Below are positions 10,862 through 19,589 of a DNA stretch of 64,000 bases, piece by piece; the stretch's first letter is position 1; each line of letters begins with the position of its first letter. This stretch comes from Allorhizobium sonneratiae (GTDB lineage Bacteria; Pseudomonadota; Alphaproteobacteria; Rhizobiales; Rhizobiaceae), in NCBI RefSeq assembly GCF_023700755.1, contig NZ_JAMKOJ010000005.1:186001-250000 (forward strand), read 5' to 3'. Under the pieces are notes generated by a model. It ran no database searches. It worked only from the letters and a program-made list of their open reading frames with translations, and was not told the DNA's origin. The translations under genes were made by a program, and so were the position numbers.

Positions 10862-10900
10862 AGTGAGAGCGTTTCCGTGAAACACTAAAGCGCTCTCACT
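10862..10900 (-). repeat. Palindromic element, copy A, beyond psuG
   Basis: Ten-base inverted repeat AGTGAGAGCG (10862-10871) / CGCTCTCACT (10891-10900) with an inner TTTC/GAAA pairing. On the minus strand, bases 10886-10862 match 42453-42477 at 23 of 25 positions, and one difference keeps a stem pair (A-U against G-U). It lies 57 bases after the psuG stop and may also end psuG transcription, since a T-rich stretch follows on the minus strand. Confidence 0.7.
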
Positions 10901-10957
10901 ATGGTGCGTGGGACATTCAAAAAACGATGGCCACGTTTTTACCGGGGCATTTGGTGT

Positions 10958-11893
10958 TTAGCTCCGGTCAAACGCCATGGCGACGGCGATTTCTGCAGCG
11001 AGTCGTGCATTATTTTCCACCAGAGCAATATTGGTATCGAGGCTGCGGCCTTCGGTGATATGGAAAATCCGGTCAAGAAGGAAAGGCGTCACGGCTTTGC
11101 CCGTAACGCCTTCGCGTTCGGCTTCGGCCAAAGCGCGCCCGATATAGATTTCCATTTCCTCCCGCTCGATTTCATTCTCCGGCGGCACGGGATTGGCGAT
11201 CAGCATACCGCCATTCAGCCCCAGTTGATCGCGCAACTTCTGAAAATTGGCAATAGCGGCCGGACTTTGCAGCGAAAGCGGGCTTTTCAGTCCCGACTGG
11301 CGTGACCAGAAGGCGGGGAACTCCTCACTGTCATAGGTCACGACGGGCACGCCGCGCGTTTCCAGCACCTCAAGCGTTTTCGGAATATCGAGAATGGCTT
11401 TGGCACCGGCGCAAACGACGATCACCGCCGTTTTAGCCAGTTCTTCCAGGTCGGCGGAAATGTCGAAGCTTTCCTCCGCGCCGCGATGTACGCCGCCAAT
11501 GCCGCCGGTGGCGAAAACGGAAATGCCCGCGCGGGCTGCGGCAATCATCGTTGCCGCCACCGTCGTCGCACCCGAGCGCCGCTCGGCAATGGCAAAGGCG
11601 ATATCGGCCCGCGACACCTTCATCACGTCCTTGAGCTTCGCCAGCTTTTCCAGCATGTCGTTTTCCAGGCCGATATGCAGAACCCCTTCGATAATGGCGA
11701 TGGTTGCGGGAACCGCACCGCCGTCGCGAATGATCTGCTCGACGCTTTTCGCCATCTCCACATTTTTCGGATAGGGCATGCCATGGGTGATGATGGTGGA
11801 TTCCAGAGCGACGATGGCGGTATTGGAAGCCTTGGCCTCGGCGACTTCGCGCGAATAAACGATCGGCAGCAGGGGGGAAATGTCTCGGGTCAT
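10958..11893 (-). CDS. psuG: Pseudouridine-5'-phosphate glycosidase
   Basis: Splits pseudouridine 5'-phosphate into uracil and ribose 5-phosphate, the second step of pseudouridine salvage in the cytoplasm. The 311-residue protein is close to E. coli PsuG throughout: the active-site block VALESTIITHGMPYPKNVEMA near residue 28, GGAVPATIAIIEGVLHIGL, the lysine-containing KVSRADIAFAIAERRSGATTVAATM, FATGGIGGVHRGAE, and VVCAGAKAILDIPKTLEVLETRGVPVV. Start: the ATG overlaps the psuK stop by four bases (ATGA), showing translational coupling. The substrate is made by PsuK. No nucleoside transporter gene is next to the pair. Confidence 0.95.
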   Translation of the reverse strand: MTRDISPLLPIVYSREVAEAKASNTAIVALESTIITHGMPYPKNVEMAKSVEQIIRDGGAVPATIAIIEGVLHIGLENDMLEKLAKLKDVMKVSRADIAFAIAERRSGATTVAATMIAAARAGISVFATGGIGGVHRGAEESFDISADLEELAKTAVIVVCAGAKAILDIPKTLEVLETRGVPVVTYDSEEFPAFWSRQSGLKSPLSLQSPAAIANFQKLRDQLGLNGGMLIANPVPPENEIEREEMEIYIGRALAEAEREGVTGKAVTPFLLDRIFHITEGRSLDTNIALVENNARLAAEIAVAMAFDRS

Positions 11894-12855
11894 GGCAGGT
11901 CCGCAGATGAGAGCAAAAGACGGCGCGGCTCATCGATATGGACAAGCTGCGCGGAAAGGCGGTCGGGCGAAAGATCCGCAACGACAGCTTCTGGAGATAA
12001 CAGGGTCAACCCCGCCAGGGCAACACCATGACGCAGGCTGGTCCCAAGGTTTTCACCTTTGATAAGTGCAGAAAGGGTGCCGGCTGCAAGCGCGTCGCCC
12101 GCACCCGTCACATCGGCAATCGTCTCCAGCCGGGGAGGATGCAGCAAGAAGGCCTCTTTGCCGCCAAAGGCCGTCACCGCGCCCGCGCCTTGGGTAACGA
12201 CGCCGCCGCGCAGGCCCTGTGCCTGCAACAGGTAAGGCCAGTCTTCCGGTCGCGGGGCTGTTTTCCCGGCAAGCACCGCCGCTTCGGCTGCATTTAAAAA
12301 GAGATAATCGATCCTGTCGAGGCAGTTGCGATAGCGCACCACCTTGGCGGGGGAAATGCCAATGCCGGCAAGCGGTTTTCCAAGGCGCGCGGCTTCGCGG
12401 GCAATAGCCTCAAGCGTGTCTTCCGGCAGGTTGGCGTCAACCAGAATGAGCCGTGCCTCGTCAAGCGCCTCGCGCACGGCGCGAACCTTCAGGCGGCGCG
12501 GTGTGAACAGCCGGTAAAGTTCCATATCGGCAAGAGCAATCACCAGATTGCCATCCCGTTCGAGAATGGCGGTATAGCTCGGCGTCACCCTGTCGAGAAA
12601 GGTAAAGGGACGGTCGTCCACCTCCGCCATCCGAGCGGCCTGTGCCACCATACCCCCCAGGGCGTCGCCACCGCGCGGACTGATCATCGTCACAGCAAAA
12701 CCAAGCCGTGCCAGCGCCCGCGCGGCGTTGAAGCCGCCACCGCCAGCCTCTTCCTTCCATGCGCCCGGATTGCTCGCTCCGGGCACGGTTTCTCCCGCGA
12801 TCATACCGCGTCGGTCGATATGCGCTCCCCCCAGAACGAGTAGGTCAATGGTCAT
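11890..12855 (-). CDS. psuK: PfkB-family sugar kinase, probable pseudouridine kinase
   Basis: Ribokinase/PfkB-fold kinase; given its overlap with psuG it most likely phosphorylates pseudouridine to the 5'-phosphate. The 321 residues show the N-terminal LGGAHIDRRG, the substrate-binding GGGGFNAARALARLGFAVTMIS near residue 37, and the C-terminal PfkB signature with anion hole and catalytic Asp, DVTGAGDALAAGTLSALI near residue 250. AAGG lies eight bases before the ATG. The function is inferred from context; family sequence alone does not separate pseudouridine kinase from other PfkB kinases. The two genes form one minus-strand operon divergent from recA. Confidence 0.87.
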   Translation of the reverse strand: MTIDLLVLGGAHIDRRGMIAGETVPGASNPGAWKEEAGGGGFNAARALARLGFAVTMISPRGGDALGGMVAQAARMAEVDDRPFTFLDRVTPSYTAILERDGNLVIALADMELYRLFTPRRLKVRAVREALDEARLILVDANLPEDTLEAIAREAARLGKPLAGIGISPAKVVRYRNCLDRIDYLFLNAAEAAVLAGKTAPRPEDWPYLLQAQGLRGGVVTQGAGAVTAFGGKEAFLLHPPRLETIADVTGAGDALAAGTLSALIKGENLGTSLRHGVALAGLTLLSPEAVVADLSPDRLSAQLVHIDEPRRLLLSSADLP

Positions 12856-13003
12856 GAATGGAACCTTGTGTTTTGCGAATCGATTGGGTTCGGTAGAGCT
12901 GGCAAGCCGTTGAAAGAGCCATTGGCATTTGGTGGCAAGCTAATGAAAACATTCAGAGAACACAAGCCGGATTTGGAAATTTATACAAGGACTTGAATTC
13001 TCC

Positions 13004-13029
13004 TTGAAGTTCTGGAACAAAAAGAGTAC
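13004..13029 (+). promoter_or_regulatory. SOS (LexA) operator of recA
   Basis: Contains an exact TTG-N11-CAA (13004-13020), the form described for the Rhizobium etli recA operator, and overlapping it GAAC-N7-GTAC (13015-13029), one base off the general alphaproteobacterial box GAAC-N7-GAAC. It lies about 60 bases before the recA start. Confidence 0.75.
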
Positions 13030-13088
13030 ATACTGACACAACGGCACTTCGTTGCCTCAAACGTTCCAATAACCTAAAGGTGTTTTCA

Positions 13089-14174
13089 ATGTCACAAAAT
13101 TCTTTGCGGCTTGTAGAGGACAAATCGGTGGATAAAAGTAAGGCATTGGAAGCGGCCCTGTCGCAGATCGAGCGGTCGTTTGGCAAGGGCTCGATCATGA
13201 AGCTCGGCGCCAATGACAAGGTGGTGGAGATCGAGACGGTATCGACCGGCTCTCTCAGTCTCGACATTGCGCTCGGCATTGGCGGCCTGCCAAAAGGGCG
13301 AATCGTCGAAATTTACGGCCCGGAAAGTTCGGGTAAAACAACGTTGGCGTTGCAGACCATTGCAGAAGCGCAGAAAAAGGGCGGTATCTGCGCATTTGTC
13401 GATGCCGAACATGCTCTGGACCCGGTCTATGCCCGCAAACTGGGCGTTGATCTGCAGAACCTGCTGATCTCCCAGCCCGATACGGGGGAGCAGGCACTGG
13501 AAATCACCGATACGCTGGTGCGTTCCGGCGCCGTCGATGTTCTCGTGGTCGACTCGGTTGCCGCCTTGACGCCGAAGGCTGAAATCGAAGGTGAAATGGG
13601 CGATAGTCTGCCGGGCATGCAGGCACGTCTGATGAGCCAGGCGCTGCGCAAGCTCACTGGTTCGATCTCGCGTTCCAATTGCATGGTCATCTTCATCAAC
13701 CAGATCCGCATGAAGATCGGCGTCATGTTCGGTTCGCCGGAAACGACGACGGGTGGTAATGCGTTGAAATTCTACGCTTCCGTCCGCCTCGATATCCGCC
13801 GTATCGGTTCCGTCAAGGAGCGCGAAGAGGTGGTTGGCAACCAGACCCGCGTCAAGGTGGTCAAGAACAAGATGGCACCGCCCTTCAAGCAGGTCGAATT
13901 CGACATCATGTATGGCGAGGGCGTGTCGAAGACCGGCGAACTGGTGGATCTTGGCGTTAAAGCGGGCATTGTCGAAAAATCCGGCGCCTGGTTTTCCTAT
14001 AACAGTCAGCGTCTGGGGCAGGGGCGTGAAAATGCCAAGACCTTCCTCAAGGACAATCCCAAGGTGGCCGACGAGATCGAAATGTCGCTCCGGCAGAATG
14101 CCGGTCTGATTGCCGATCGCTTCCTGCAAAATGGTGGGCCGGATGCCGGCGAATCTTCCGACGGCGACGAATAA
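13089..14174 (+). CDS. recA: Recombinase RecA
   Basis: ATP-dependent strand-exchange protein for homologous recombination and co-protease for LexA self-cleavage. The 361 residues include Walker A GPESSGKT at 77-84, the Walker B region [12 protein letters not shown], the L1/L2 DNA-binding loops ([35 protein letters not shown]) and an acidic C-terminal tail ([10 protein letters not shown]) that tempers activity. Start: an in-frame GTG nine bases earlier is rejected because AAAGG is spaced eight bases from the ATG at 13089 and [20 protein letters not shown] is the usual rhizobial N-terminus. The gene is regulated by the SOS operator just upstream and ends in its own terminator. Confidence 0.98.
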   Translation: MSQNSLRLVEDKSVDKSKALEAALSQIERSFGKGSIMKLGANDKVVEIETVSTGSLSLDIALGIGGLPKGRIVEIYGPESSGKTTLALQTIAEAQKKGGICAFVDAEHALDPVYARKLGVDLQNLLISQPDTGEQALEITDTLVRSGAVDVLVVDSVAALTPKAEIEGEMGDSLPGMQARLMSQALRKLTGSISRSNCMVIFINQIRMKIGVMFGSPETTTGGNALKFYASVRLDIRRIGSVKEREEVVGNQTRVKVVKNKMAPPFKQVEFDIMYGEGVSKTGELVDLGVKAGIVEKSGAWFSYNSQRLGQGRENAKTFLKDNPKVADEIEMSLRQNAGLIADRFLQNGGPDAGESSDGDE

Positions 14175-14199
14175 CTTCTGATCGATTTTGAAAATCACG

Positions 14200-14232
14200 A
14201 CGGCTGGAGATCAAGATACTCCGGCCGTTTTG
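14200..14232 (+). terminator. Rho-independent terminator of recA
   Basis: Ten-base stem ACGGCTGGAG (14200-14209) / CTCCGGCCGT (14219-14228) with one G-U pair, followed by TTTTG, 26 bases after the recA stop. Confidence 0.8.
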
Positions 14233-14325
14233 CATGACTCTTCTGGACAGCGCGCATGACGGGCGATAAAAGCCGTTGATTTCCGATGTCTGCCCCTGAT
14301 GCGGGCACTTATGCAAGGGCATTCC

Positions 14326-16983
14326 ATGAGCAGCGTGAACGATATTCGATCGACCTTCCTGAACTATTTCAAGGCCAATGGCCATGAGATCGTCTCATCG
14401 AGTCCGCTCGTTCCGCGCAACGACCCGACGCTGATGTTCACCAATGCGGGCATGGTGCAGTTCAAGAATGTCTTCACTGGGCTTGAACAGCGCCCTTATT
14501 CCACCGCAACGACCGCGCAGAAATGCGTGCGCGCCGGTGGCAAGCATAATGACCTCGATAATGTCGGTTATACGGCACGCCACCACACCTTCTTCGAAAT
14601 GCTCGGCAATTTCTCCTTTGGCGATTATTTCAAGGAACGCGCCATTGAGCTTGCCTGGAACCTGATCACCAAGGAATTCGGTCTTGCAAAGGACAAGCTT
14701 TGCGTCACGGTGTACCACACCGACGACGAGGCTTTTGATCTATGGAAAAAGATTGCCGGTCTTCGCGATGAAAAAATCATCCGCATCCCGACCAGCGACA
14801 ATTTCTGGGCCATGGGTGACACCGGCCCCTGTGGTCCGTGCTCGGAAATCTTCTACGATCACGGCGATCATATATGGGGCGGTCCTCCCGGCTCTCCGGA
14901 AGAGGATGGTGACCGGTTCATCGAAATCTGGAACCTCGTCTTCATGCAATATGAGCAGGTGAGCAAGGAGGAGCGCCTTGATCTACCGCGTCCCTCCATC
15001 GACACCGGCATGGGGCTGGAGCGCGTTGCTGCCGTTCTGCAGGGTGAGCATGACAATTACGACATCGATCTCTTCCGTGCTCTGATCGAGGCGTCTGTCG
15101 AGCTGACCGGAGTCAAGGCTGAAGGCGAGCGCCGCGCCAGCCACCGTGTCATTGCCGATCACCTGCGCTCGTCCGCCTTCCTCATTGCCGATGGCGTTCT
15201 GCCGTCGAATGAAGGCCGTGGCTATGTGCTGCGTCGCATTATGCGCCGCGCCATGCGCCATGCCGAACTGCTCGGTGCGCGCGAGCCGATGATCTACAAG
15301 CTGCTTCCGGTTCTGGTGCAGCAGATGGGCCGCGCCTATCCGGAACTGACTCGCGCCGAAGCGCTGATTTCCGAAACCCTGAAGCTTGAGGAAAACCGCT
15401 TCCGCAAGACGCTGGAACGCGGCCTGTCCTTGCTGGACGAGGCGACGGTCAATCTGGCCAAGGGCGATACGCTTGATGGCGAAACCGTTTTCAAGCTCTA
15501 TGATACCTATGGTTTCCCGCTCGATCTGACCCAGGATGCGCTGCGCGCCCGCGGCATCGGTGTCGATATTTCCGGTTTCACCGATGCCATGGAACGGCAG
15601 AAGGCAGAGGCGCGGGCAAGCTGGTCCGGTTCTGGTGATAAGGCCACTGAAACCATCTGGTTTGAACTCAAGGAAAAATTCGGCGCCACCGAATTTCTCG
15701 GCTACAGCGCAGAAAGCGCTGAAGGTGAAATTCAGGCGCTGGTGCGCAATGGCGCTGCCGTCACCGAAGCCTCTGCTGGCGATGAAGTGCAGGTCGTGGT
15801 CAACCAGACGCCCTTCTATGGCGAATCGGGCGGGCAGATGGGCGATACCGGCGAGATTGCCGGTGAAGGCTTTACGCTGACCGTCACCGACACACAGAAG
15901 AAGGGTGAGGGCCTGTTCGTTCACATGGCAAAGGTCAAGCAGGGCAAGGTCACGACCGGCGTTCCGGTGGTGCTGACGGTCGATCATGCCCGACGCTCGC
16001 GCCTGCGGGCCAACCATTCCGCCACCCATTTGCTGCATGAGGCGTTGCGCGAGGTGCTCGGCACCCACGTGGCGCAGAAGGGTTCGCTGGTCGCGCCCGA
16101 GCGGCTGCGTTTCGACATTTCTCATCCGAAACCGATTTCTGCGGAAGAGCTGAAGCGGGTCGAGGACATGGCCAATGAGATCATTGTCCAGAACACAGCG
16201 GTCACCACCCGGCTGATGGCGGTGGATGATGCGATTGCCGAAGGGGCCATGGCGCTCTTCGGTGAAAAATACGGCGATGAAGTCCGCGTCGTATCGATGG
16301 GCACGGCGGTTCGTGGTGAAAAGGCCGGAAAACCTTATTCCATCGAATTGTGCGGCGGCACGCATGTGTCGGCAACGGGTGATATCGGTCTCGTCCGTCT
16401 GATTGCCGAGAGCGCCGTGGGTGCCGGTGTGCGCCGTCTGGAAGCGGTGACGGGTGAATCGGCCCGTGCCTATCTTGCCGAGCAGGACGAGCGGGTGAAG
16501 AGCCTTGCCGCAACCCTCAAGGTTCAGCCCGGTGAGGTTGTGTCTCGCGTCGAGACGCTGGTTGACGAGCGCCGCAAGCTGGAGCGTGAACTGGCGGAAG
16601 CCCGTCGCAAGCTGGCCATGGGTGGTGGCGCTGCCGGTGGTGCGGAGGCACCGCGCGAAATCAATGGGGTCAAATTCGTCGGCAAGCCATTGACCGGGAT
16701 CGATGCCAAGGATTTGAAGGGCTTGGTCGATGACACCAAGACCTCCATCGGTTCCGGCGTCGTCCTGCTGATTACCGTTGCCGAGGATGGCAAGGCCAGT
16801 GCCGTTGTCGGCGTCACCGAAGACCTGACCGGGCGTTTTTCCGCTGTCGATCTGGTGCGCATTGCCGCTGCCGCCCTTGGCGGCAAGGGGGGCGGTGGCC
16901 GGACGGATATGGCTCAGGCCGGTGGGCCGGATGGCGCCAAGGCCGATGAAGCCATTGAGGCTGTCGCCAATGCATTGGTATAG
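14326..16983 (+). CDS. alaS: Alanine--tRNA ligase
   Basis: Class II synthetase that charges tRNA-Ala and hydrolyses mischarged Ser/Gly-tRNA-Ala. The 885-residue protein has the catalytic core ([26 protein letters not shown] near residue 30), the editing domain with zinc ligands HSATH near residue 565 and CGGTH near residue 680, and a C-terminal coiled-coil plus DHHA1-type domain ([18 protein letters not shown]). Start: ATG at 14326 with AAGGG six bases before; an in-frame ATG nine codons upstream lacks this and does not fit the family. The recA-alaS order is common in rhizobia. It faces recG across a shared terminator. Confidence 0.97.
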   Translation: MSSVNDIRSTFLNYFKANGHEIVSSSPLVPRNDPTLMFTNAGMVQFKNVFTGLEQRPYSTATTAQKCVRAGGKHNDLDNVGYTARHHTFFEMLGNFSFGDYFKERAIELAWNLITKEFGLAKDKLCVTVYHTDDEAFDLWKKIAGLRDEKIIRIPTSDNFWAMGDTGPCGPCSEIFYDHGDHIWGGPPGSPEEDGDRFIEIWNLVFMQYEQVSKEERLDLPRPSIDTGMGLERVAAVLQGEHDNYDIDLFRALIEASVELTGVKAEGERRASHRVIADHLRSSAFLIADGVLPSNEGRGYVLRRIMRRAMRHAELLGAREPMIYKLLPVLVQQMGRAYPELTRAEALISETLKLEENRFRKTLERGLSLLDEATVNLAKGDTLDGETVFKLYDTYGFPLDLTQDALRARGIGVDISGFTDAMERQKAEARASWSGSGDKATETIWFELKEKFGATEFLGYSAESAEGEIQALVRNGAAVTEASAGDEVQVVVNQTPFYGESGGQMGDTGEIAGEGFTLTVTDTQKKGEGLFVHMAKVKQGKVTTGVPVVLTVDHARRSRLRANHSATHLLHEALREVLGTHVAQKGSLVAPERLRFDISHPKPISAEELKRVEDMANEIIVQNTAVTTRLMAVDDAIAEGAMALFGEKYGDEVRVVSMGTAVRGEKAGKPYSIELCGGTHVSATGDIGLVRLIAESAVGAGVRRLEAVTGESARAYLAEQDERVKSLAATLKVQPGEVVSRVETLVDERRKLERELAEARRKLAMGGGAAGGAEAPREINGVKFVGKPLTGIDAKDLKGLVDDTKTSIGSGVVLLITVAEDGKASAVVGVTEDLTGRFSAVDLVRIAAAALGGKGGGGRTDMAQAGGPDGAKADEAIEAVANALV

Positions 16984-17040
16984 GAAGGCACTGGCATAGG
17001 CTGCAACGTGATCGGGATGATTGTCCTGAACGATTTTTGA

Positions 17041-17090
17041 ATAAAAACAAAGGCCAATCTGATAGTCTCAGATTGGCCTTTTTGTTTAGC
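17041..17090. terminator. Bidirectional terminator between alaS and recG
   Basis: Perfect 14-base inverted repeat AAAGGCCAATCTGA (17049-17062) / TCAGATTGGCCTTT (17068-17081) with A-rich and T-rich flanks, so T runs follow the hairpin on both strands. The recG stop codon lies in the right flank. Confidence 0.92.
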
Positions 17091-19191
17091 CCGCCCGCAG
17101 GAACCGCACCGCCTCATCGCGCCGGTGGAGATAAAGCAGCGTCCGCACCGCCTCGCCGCGTTCAGATGTCAGATCCGGGTCCCGCTCCAGGAGATAGGCG
17201 GCATCCTTGCGGGCGATTTCGAGCAGATCGGCATGAGCTTCCAGGCTGGCAATCTTGAAACCGGGCGTTCCGGATTGGCGGGTGCCGAGCAATTCGCCTT
17301 CGCCGCGCAGTTTCAGATCCTCCTCGGCAATCAGGAAGCCGTCTTCGCTATCACGCAGGATGGAAAGCCGCGCTTTACCGTTCTGACTGAGCGGGCCTTT
17401 ATAGAGGAGAATGCAGGAGGAGGCTTCCGCTCCGCGTCCGACCCGGCCGCGTAACTGATGCAGTTGCGCCAGCCCAAAACGCTCGGCATGTTCGATGACC
17501 ATGATCGTCGCATCCGGCACATCGACGCCCACCTCGACAACGGTGGTCGCCACCAGCAGCCGGGTCTCGCCGGTCTTGAAGGCAAGCATGGCCGCGTCCT
17601 TCTCGTCACCCTTCATCCGTCCATGCACGAGGCCGATCGGCGCATTGAGCGAGCGGGCGAGTGTGTCGAACCGTTCTTCCACTGAGGTCAGTTCACTCTC
17701 TTCCGTCTCCTCGACCAGCGGACAGATCCAATAGGCCTTTTTGCCCTCAGCAATGGCGGTTTTCAGCCGCGCTACGATCTCGCCGATGCGCTCACTTGGC
17801 ACGGTAACCGTCTGGATCGGCTTGCGGCCTGCCGGTTTTTCGGTGAGTTTCGAGACATCCATATCGCCAAAGGCGGCCAGCACCAGCGTGCGCGGAATGG
17901 GCGTTGCCGTCATCACCAGCATATGCGGGGAGACACCCTTCGATGTCAGCCGCAGGCGCTGGTGCACACCGAAACGATGCTGCTCATCCACCACCGCCAG
18001 CATCAGATTATGATAGATCACCGTATCCTGAAACAGCGCATGGGTGCCAATGACAATCTGCGCCGCACCGGAGGCGATGCGTTCCAGCACCGCTTCGCGC
18101 TCTTTTCCCTTGGTGCGGCCTGTCAGAACCTCAACCGAAATCCCCGCCGCTTCGGCCATTTTGGAGAGCGTCGCATGATGCTGGCGCGCCAGAATTTCTG
18201 TCGGCGCCATCAGCACCGCCTGACCGCCGCTTTCCACCACGGCGGCCATGGCCAGCAGCGCCACCAGCGTCTTGCCCGCCCCGACATCGCCCTGCACCAG
18301 CCGCAACATGCGCATATCAGATGCCATGTCCTGCAAGATCTCCGAAACAGCCAGTTTCTGGCTGTTGGTCGGGGAAAAGGGCAAGGCGGCAAGAATTTTT
18401 TCGCTCAAAACACCGCTGGACCGCACCGGATGGCCAGCCACTTTGCGTAAGCGCTGACGCACCAAGGCCAGTGACACCTGACCGGCGAGAAATTCATCAT
18501 AGGCCAGCCTGCGCCGTGCCGGTGATTGCGGATCGATATCGGCCTCGTCGCGCGGTTCATGCAGGCGCTCGAAGGCGGATTTGGCGCTGCCAAAACCCTG
18601 TTTGGAGAGCAACGAGGCATCGATCCATTCGGGAAAGTCCGGAATGCGCTCCAGCGCGTGACCGATCACCTTGCGCAGCACCTTCGGCGTCAGGCCTGCC
18701 GTCAGGGGATAGACCGGCTCGGTCAGCGGCATGGCGGCGGCCTCGCTGGCTTTCACCATGAAATCCGGATGCACCATGGAGGGGCGGCCATTGAACCAGT
18801 CGATCTTGCCGGAGACGGTGACGATCTCGTCCACCGGCAGCGCCTTGTCCAGCCAGTTGGCCTTGGGTCGGAAAAAGGTCAGCGCCAGTTCGCCCGTCTC
18901 GTCATGCAGAAAAACGCGGTAGGGTGCGGCGCGGTTTTCTCGCGGTGGCGGCTGGTGGCGGTCCACCCTGCCGGTGACGGTCACGATGGCGCCCTGAGGC
19001 GCGCGGGCAATGCCCGGCTGGTTGCGCCGGTCGATCAGCCTTGTCGGCGCATGGAAGAGAAGATCGACGACACGGGTCTCCTCCGCATCCTCGCGTCCGA
19101 GAAGGGTCGCCAACAACTCAGCCCGCTTCGGCCCGAGATCGGGAAGCTTGGTGATGGAGGCAAAGAGCGGATCAAGCAGGGATGGGCGCAT
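17086..19191 (-). CDS. recG: ATP-dependent DNA helicase RecG
   Basis: Superfamily 2 helicase that reverses stalled replication forks and processes D- and R-loops. The 701-residue product starts with the wedge domain (MRPSLLDPLFASITKLPDLGPKRAELL), followed by an OB-fold region (GAIVTVTGRVDRHQ), Walker A as GDVGAGKTLVALLAM, the DExH-like box VVDEQHRFGVHQR, TATPIPRT, and the C-terminal LRGRVGRG and GTRQSG blocks. Start: the open frame extends 29 codons further, but that stretch reads as a random hydrophobic run overlapping the sdhE promoter; the double ATG at 19194/19191 fits the family length (E. coli 693). It diverges from sdhE-mfd, a conserved alphaproteobacterial arrangement. Confidence 0.95.
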   Translation of the reverse strand: MRPSLLDPLFASITKLPDLGPKRAELLATLLGREDAEETRVVDLLFHAPTRLIDRRNQPGIARAPQGAIVTVTGRVDRHQPPPRENRAAPYRVFLHDETGELALTFFRPKANWLDKALPVDEIVTVSGKIDWFNGRPSMVHPDFMVKASEAAAMPLTEPVYPLTAGLTPKVLRKVIGHALERIPDFPEWIDASLLSKQGFGSAKSAFERLHEPRDEADIDPQSPARRRLAYDEFLAGQVSLALVRQRLRKVAGHPVRSSGVLSEKILAALPFSPTNSQKLAVSEILQDMASDMRMLRLVQGDVGAGKTLVALLAMAAVVESGGQAVLMAPTEILARQHHATLSKMAEAAGISVEVLTGRTKGKEREAVLERIASGAAQIVIGTHALFQDTVIYHNLMLAVVDEQHRFGVHQRLRLTSKGVSPHMLVMTATPIPRTLVLAAFGDMDVSKLTEKPAGRKPIQTVTVPSERIGEIVARLKTAIAEGKKAYWICPLVEETEESELTSVEERFDTLARSLNAPIGLVHGRMKGDEKDAAMLAFKTGETRLLVATTVVEVGVDVPDATIMVIEHAERFGLAQLHQLRGRVGRGAEASSCILLYKGPLSQNGKARLSILRDSEDGFLIAEEDLKLRGEGELLGTRQSGTPGFKIASLEAHADLLEIARKDAAYLLERDPDLTSERGEAVRTLLYLHRRDEAVRFLRAG

Positions 19192-19289
19192 CATGATGGC
19201 TGCAAAATGAAGCGATATGAATGATATTGCAAGGCTGACAAGCATGGTCACAAAGGGTATAGAAGCCGCAGCCAACAAGGATGAGCAGT

Positions 19290-19589
19290 ATGACTGGACT
19301 GGTGATGAGCAGCGCCGACCTCGATCCCCGCCGCAGGCGCATTCTCTATCGCTGCTGGCATCGCGGCATTCGTGAGATGGACCTGATTCTCGGCCAGTTT
19401 GCTGAAGCCGAGATCGCTGCCCTGTCCGATGCCGAACTGGACGAGCTGGAACGGATCATGGCCGAGGAAGACAATGATCTGATCAAGTTCATCAATGGGG
19501 CTTTGCCGGTTCCAGACCATCTGAAAACCCCGCTGTTTGAGCGCATCGCCGCCGTGCGGCCCGATTTCTCGCCTGTGACGACTCCATGA
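19290..19589 (+). CDS. sdhE: Succinate dehydrogenase flavinylation factor SdhE (DUF339)
   Basis: Small helical protein that helps attach FAD covalently to SdhA (and FrdA). The 99 residues carry the defining RGxxE motif as R25-G26-I-R-E29 in RCWHRGIREMDLILGQF, followed by the usual acidic helix (LDELERIMAEEDNDLIKFINGALPVP). Start: an ATG nine bases earlier overlaps the AAGGA sequence, whereas the ATG at 19290 is properly spaced from it. Its TGA overlaps the mfd ATG by four bases, so translation is probably coupled. The recG/sdhE/mfd cluster is kept in many rhizobia although the functions differ. Confidence 0.92.
   Translation: MTGLVMSSADLDPRRRRILYRCWHRGIREMDLILGQFAEAEIAALSDAELDELERIMAEEDNDLIKFINGALPVPDHLKTPLFERIAAVRPDFSPVTTP

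Noticed and set aside
14983-16365. Open frame of 460 codons opposite alaS
   Set aside because: Antisense shadow with no motif and no promoter or ribosome site.
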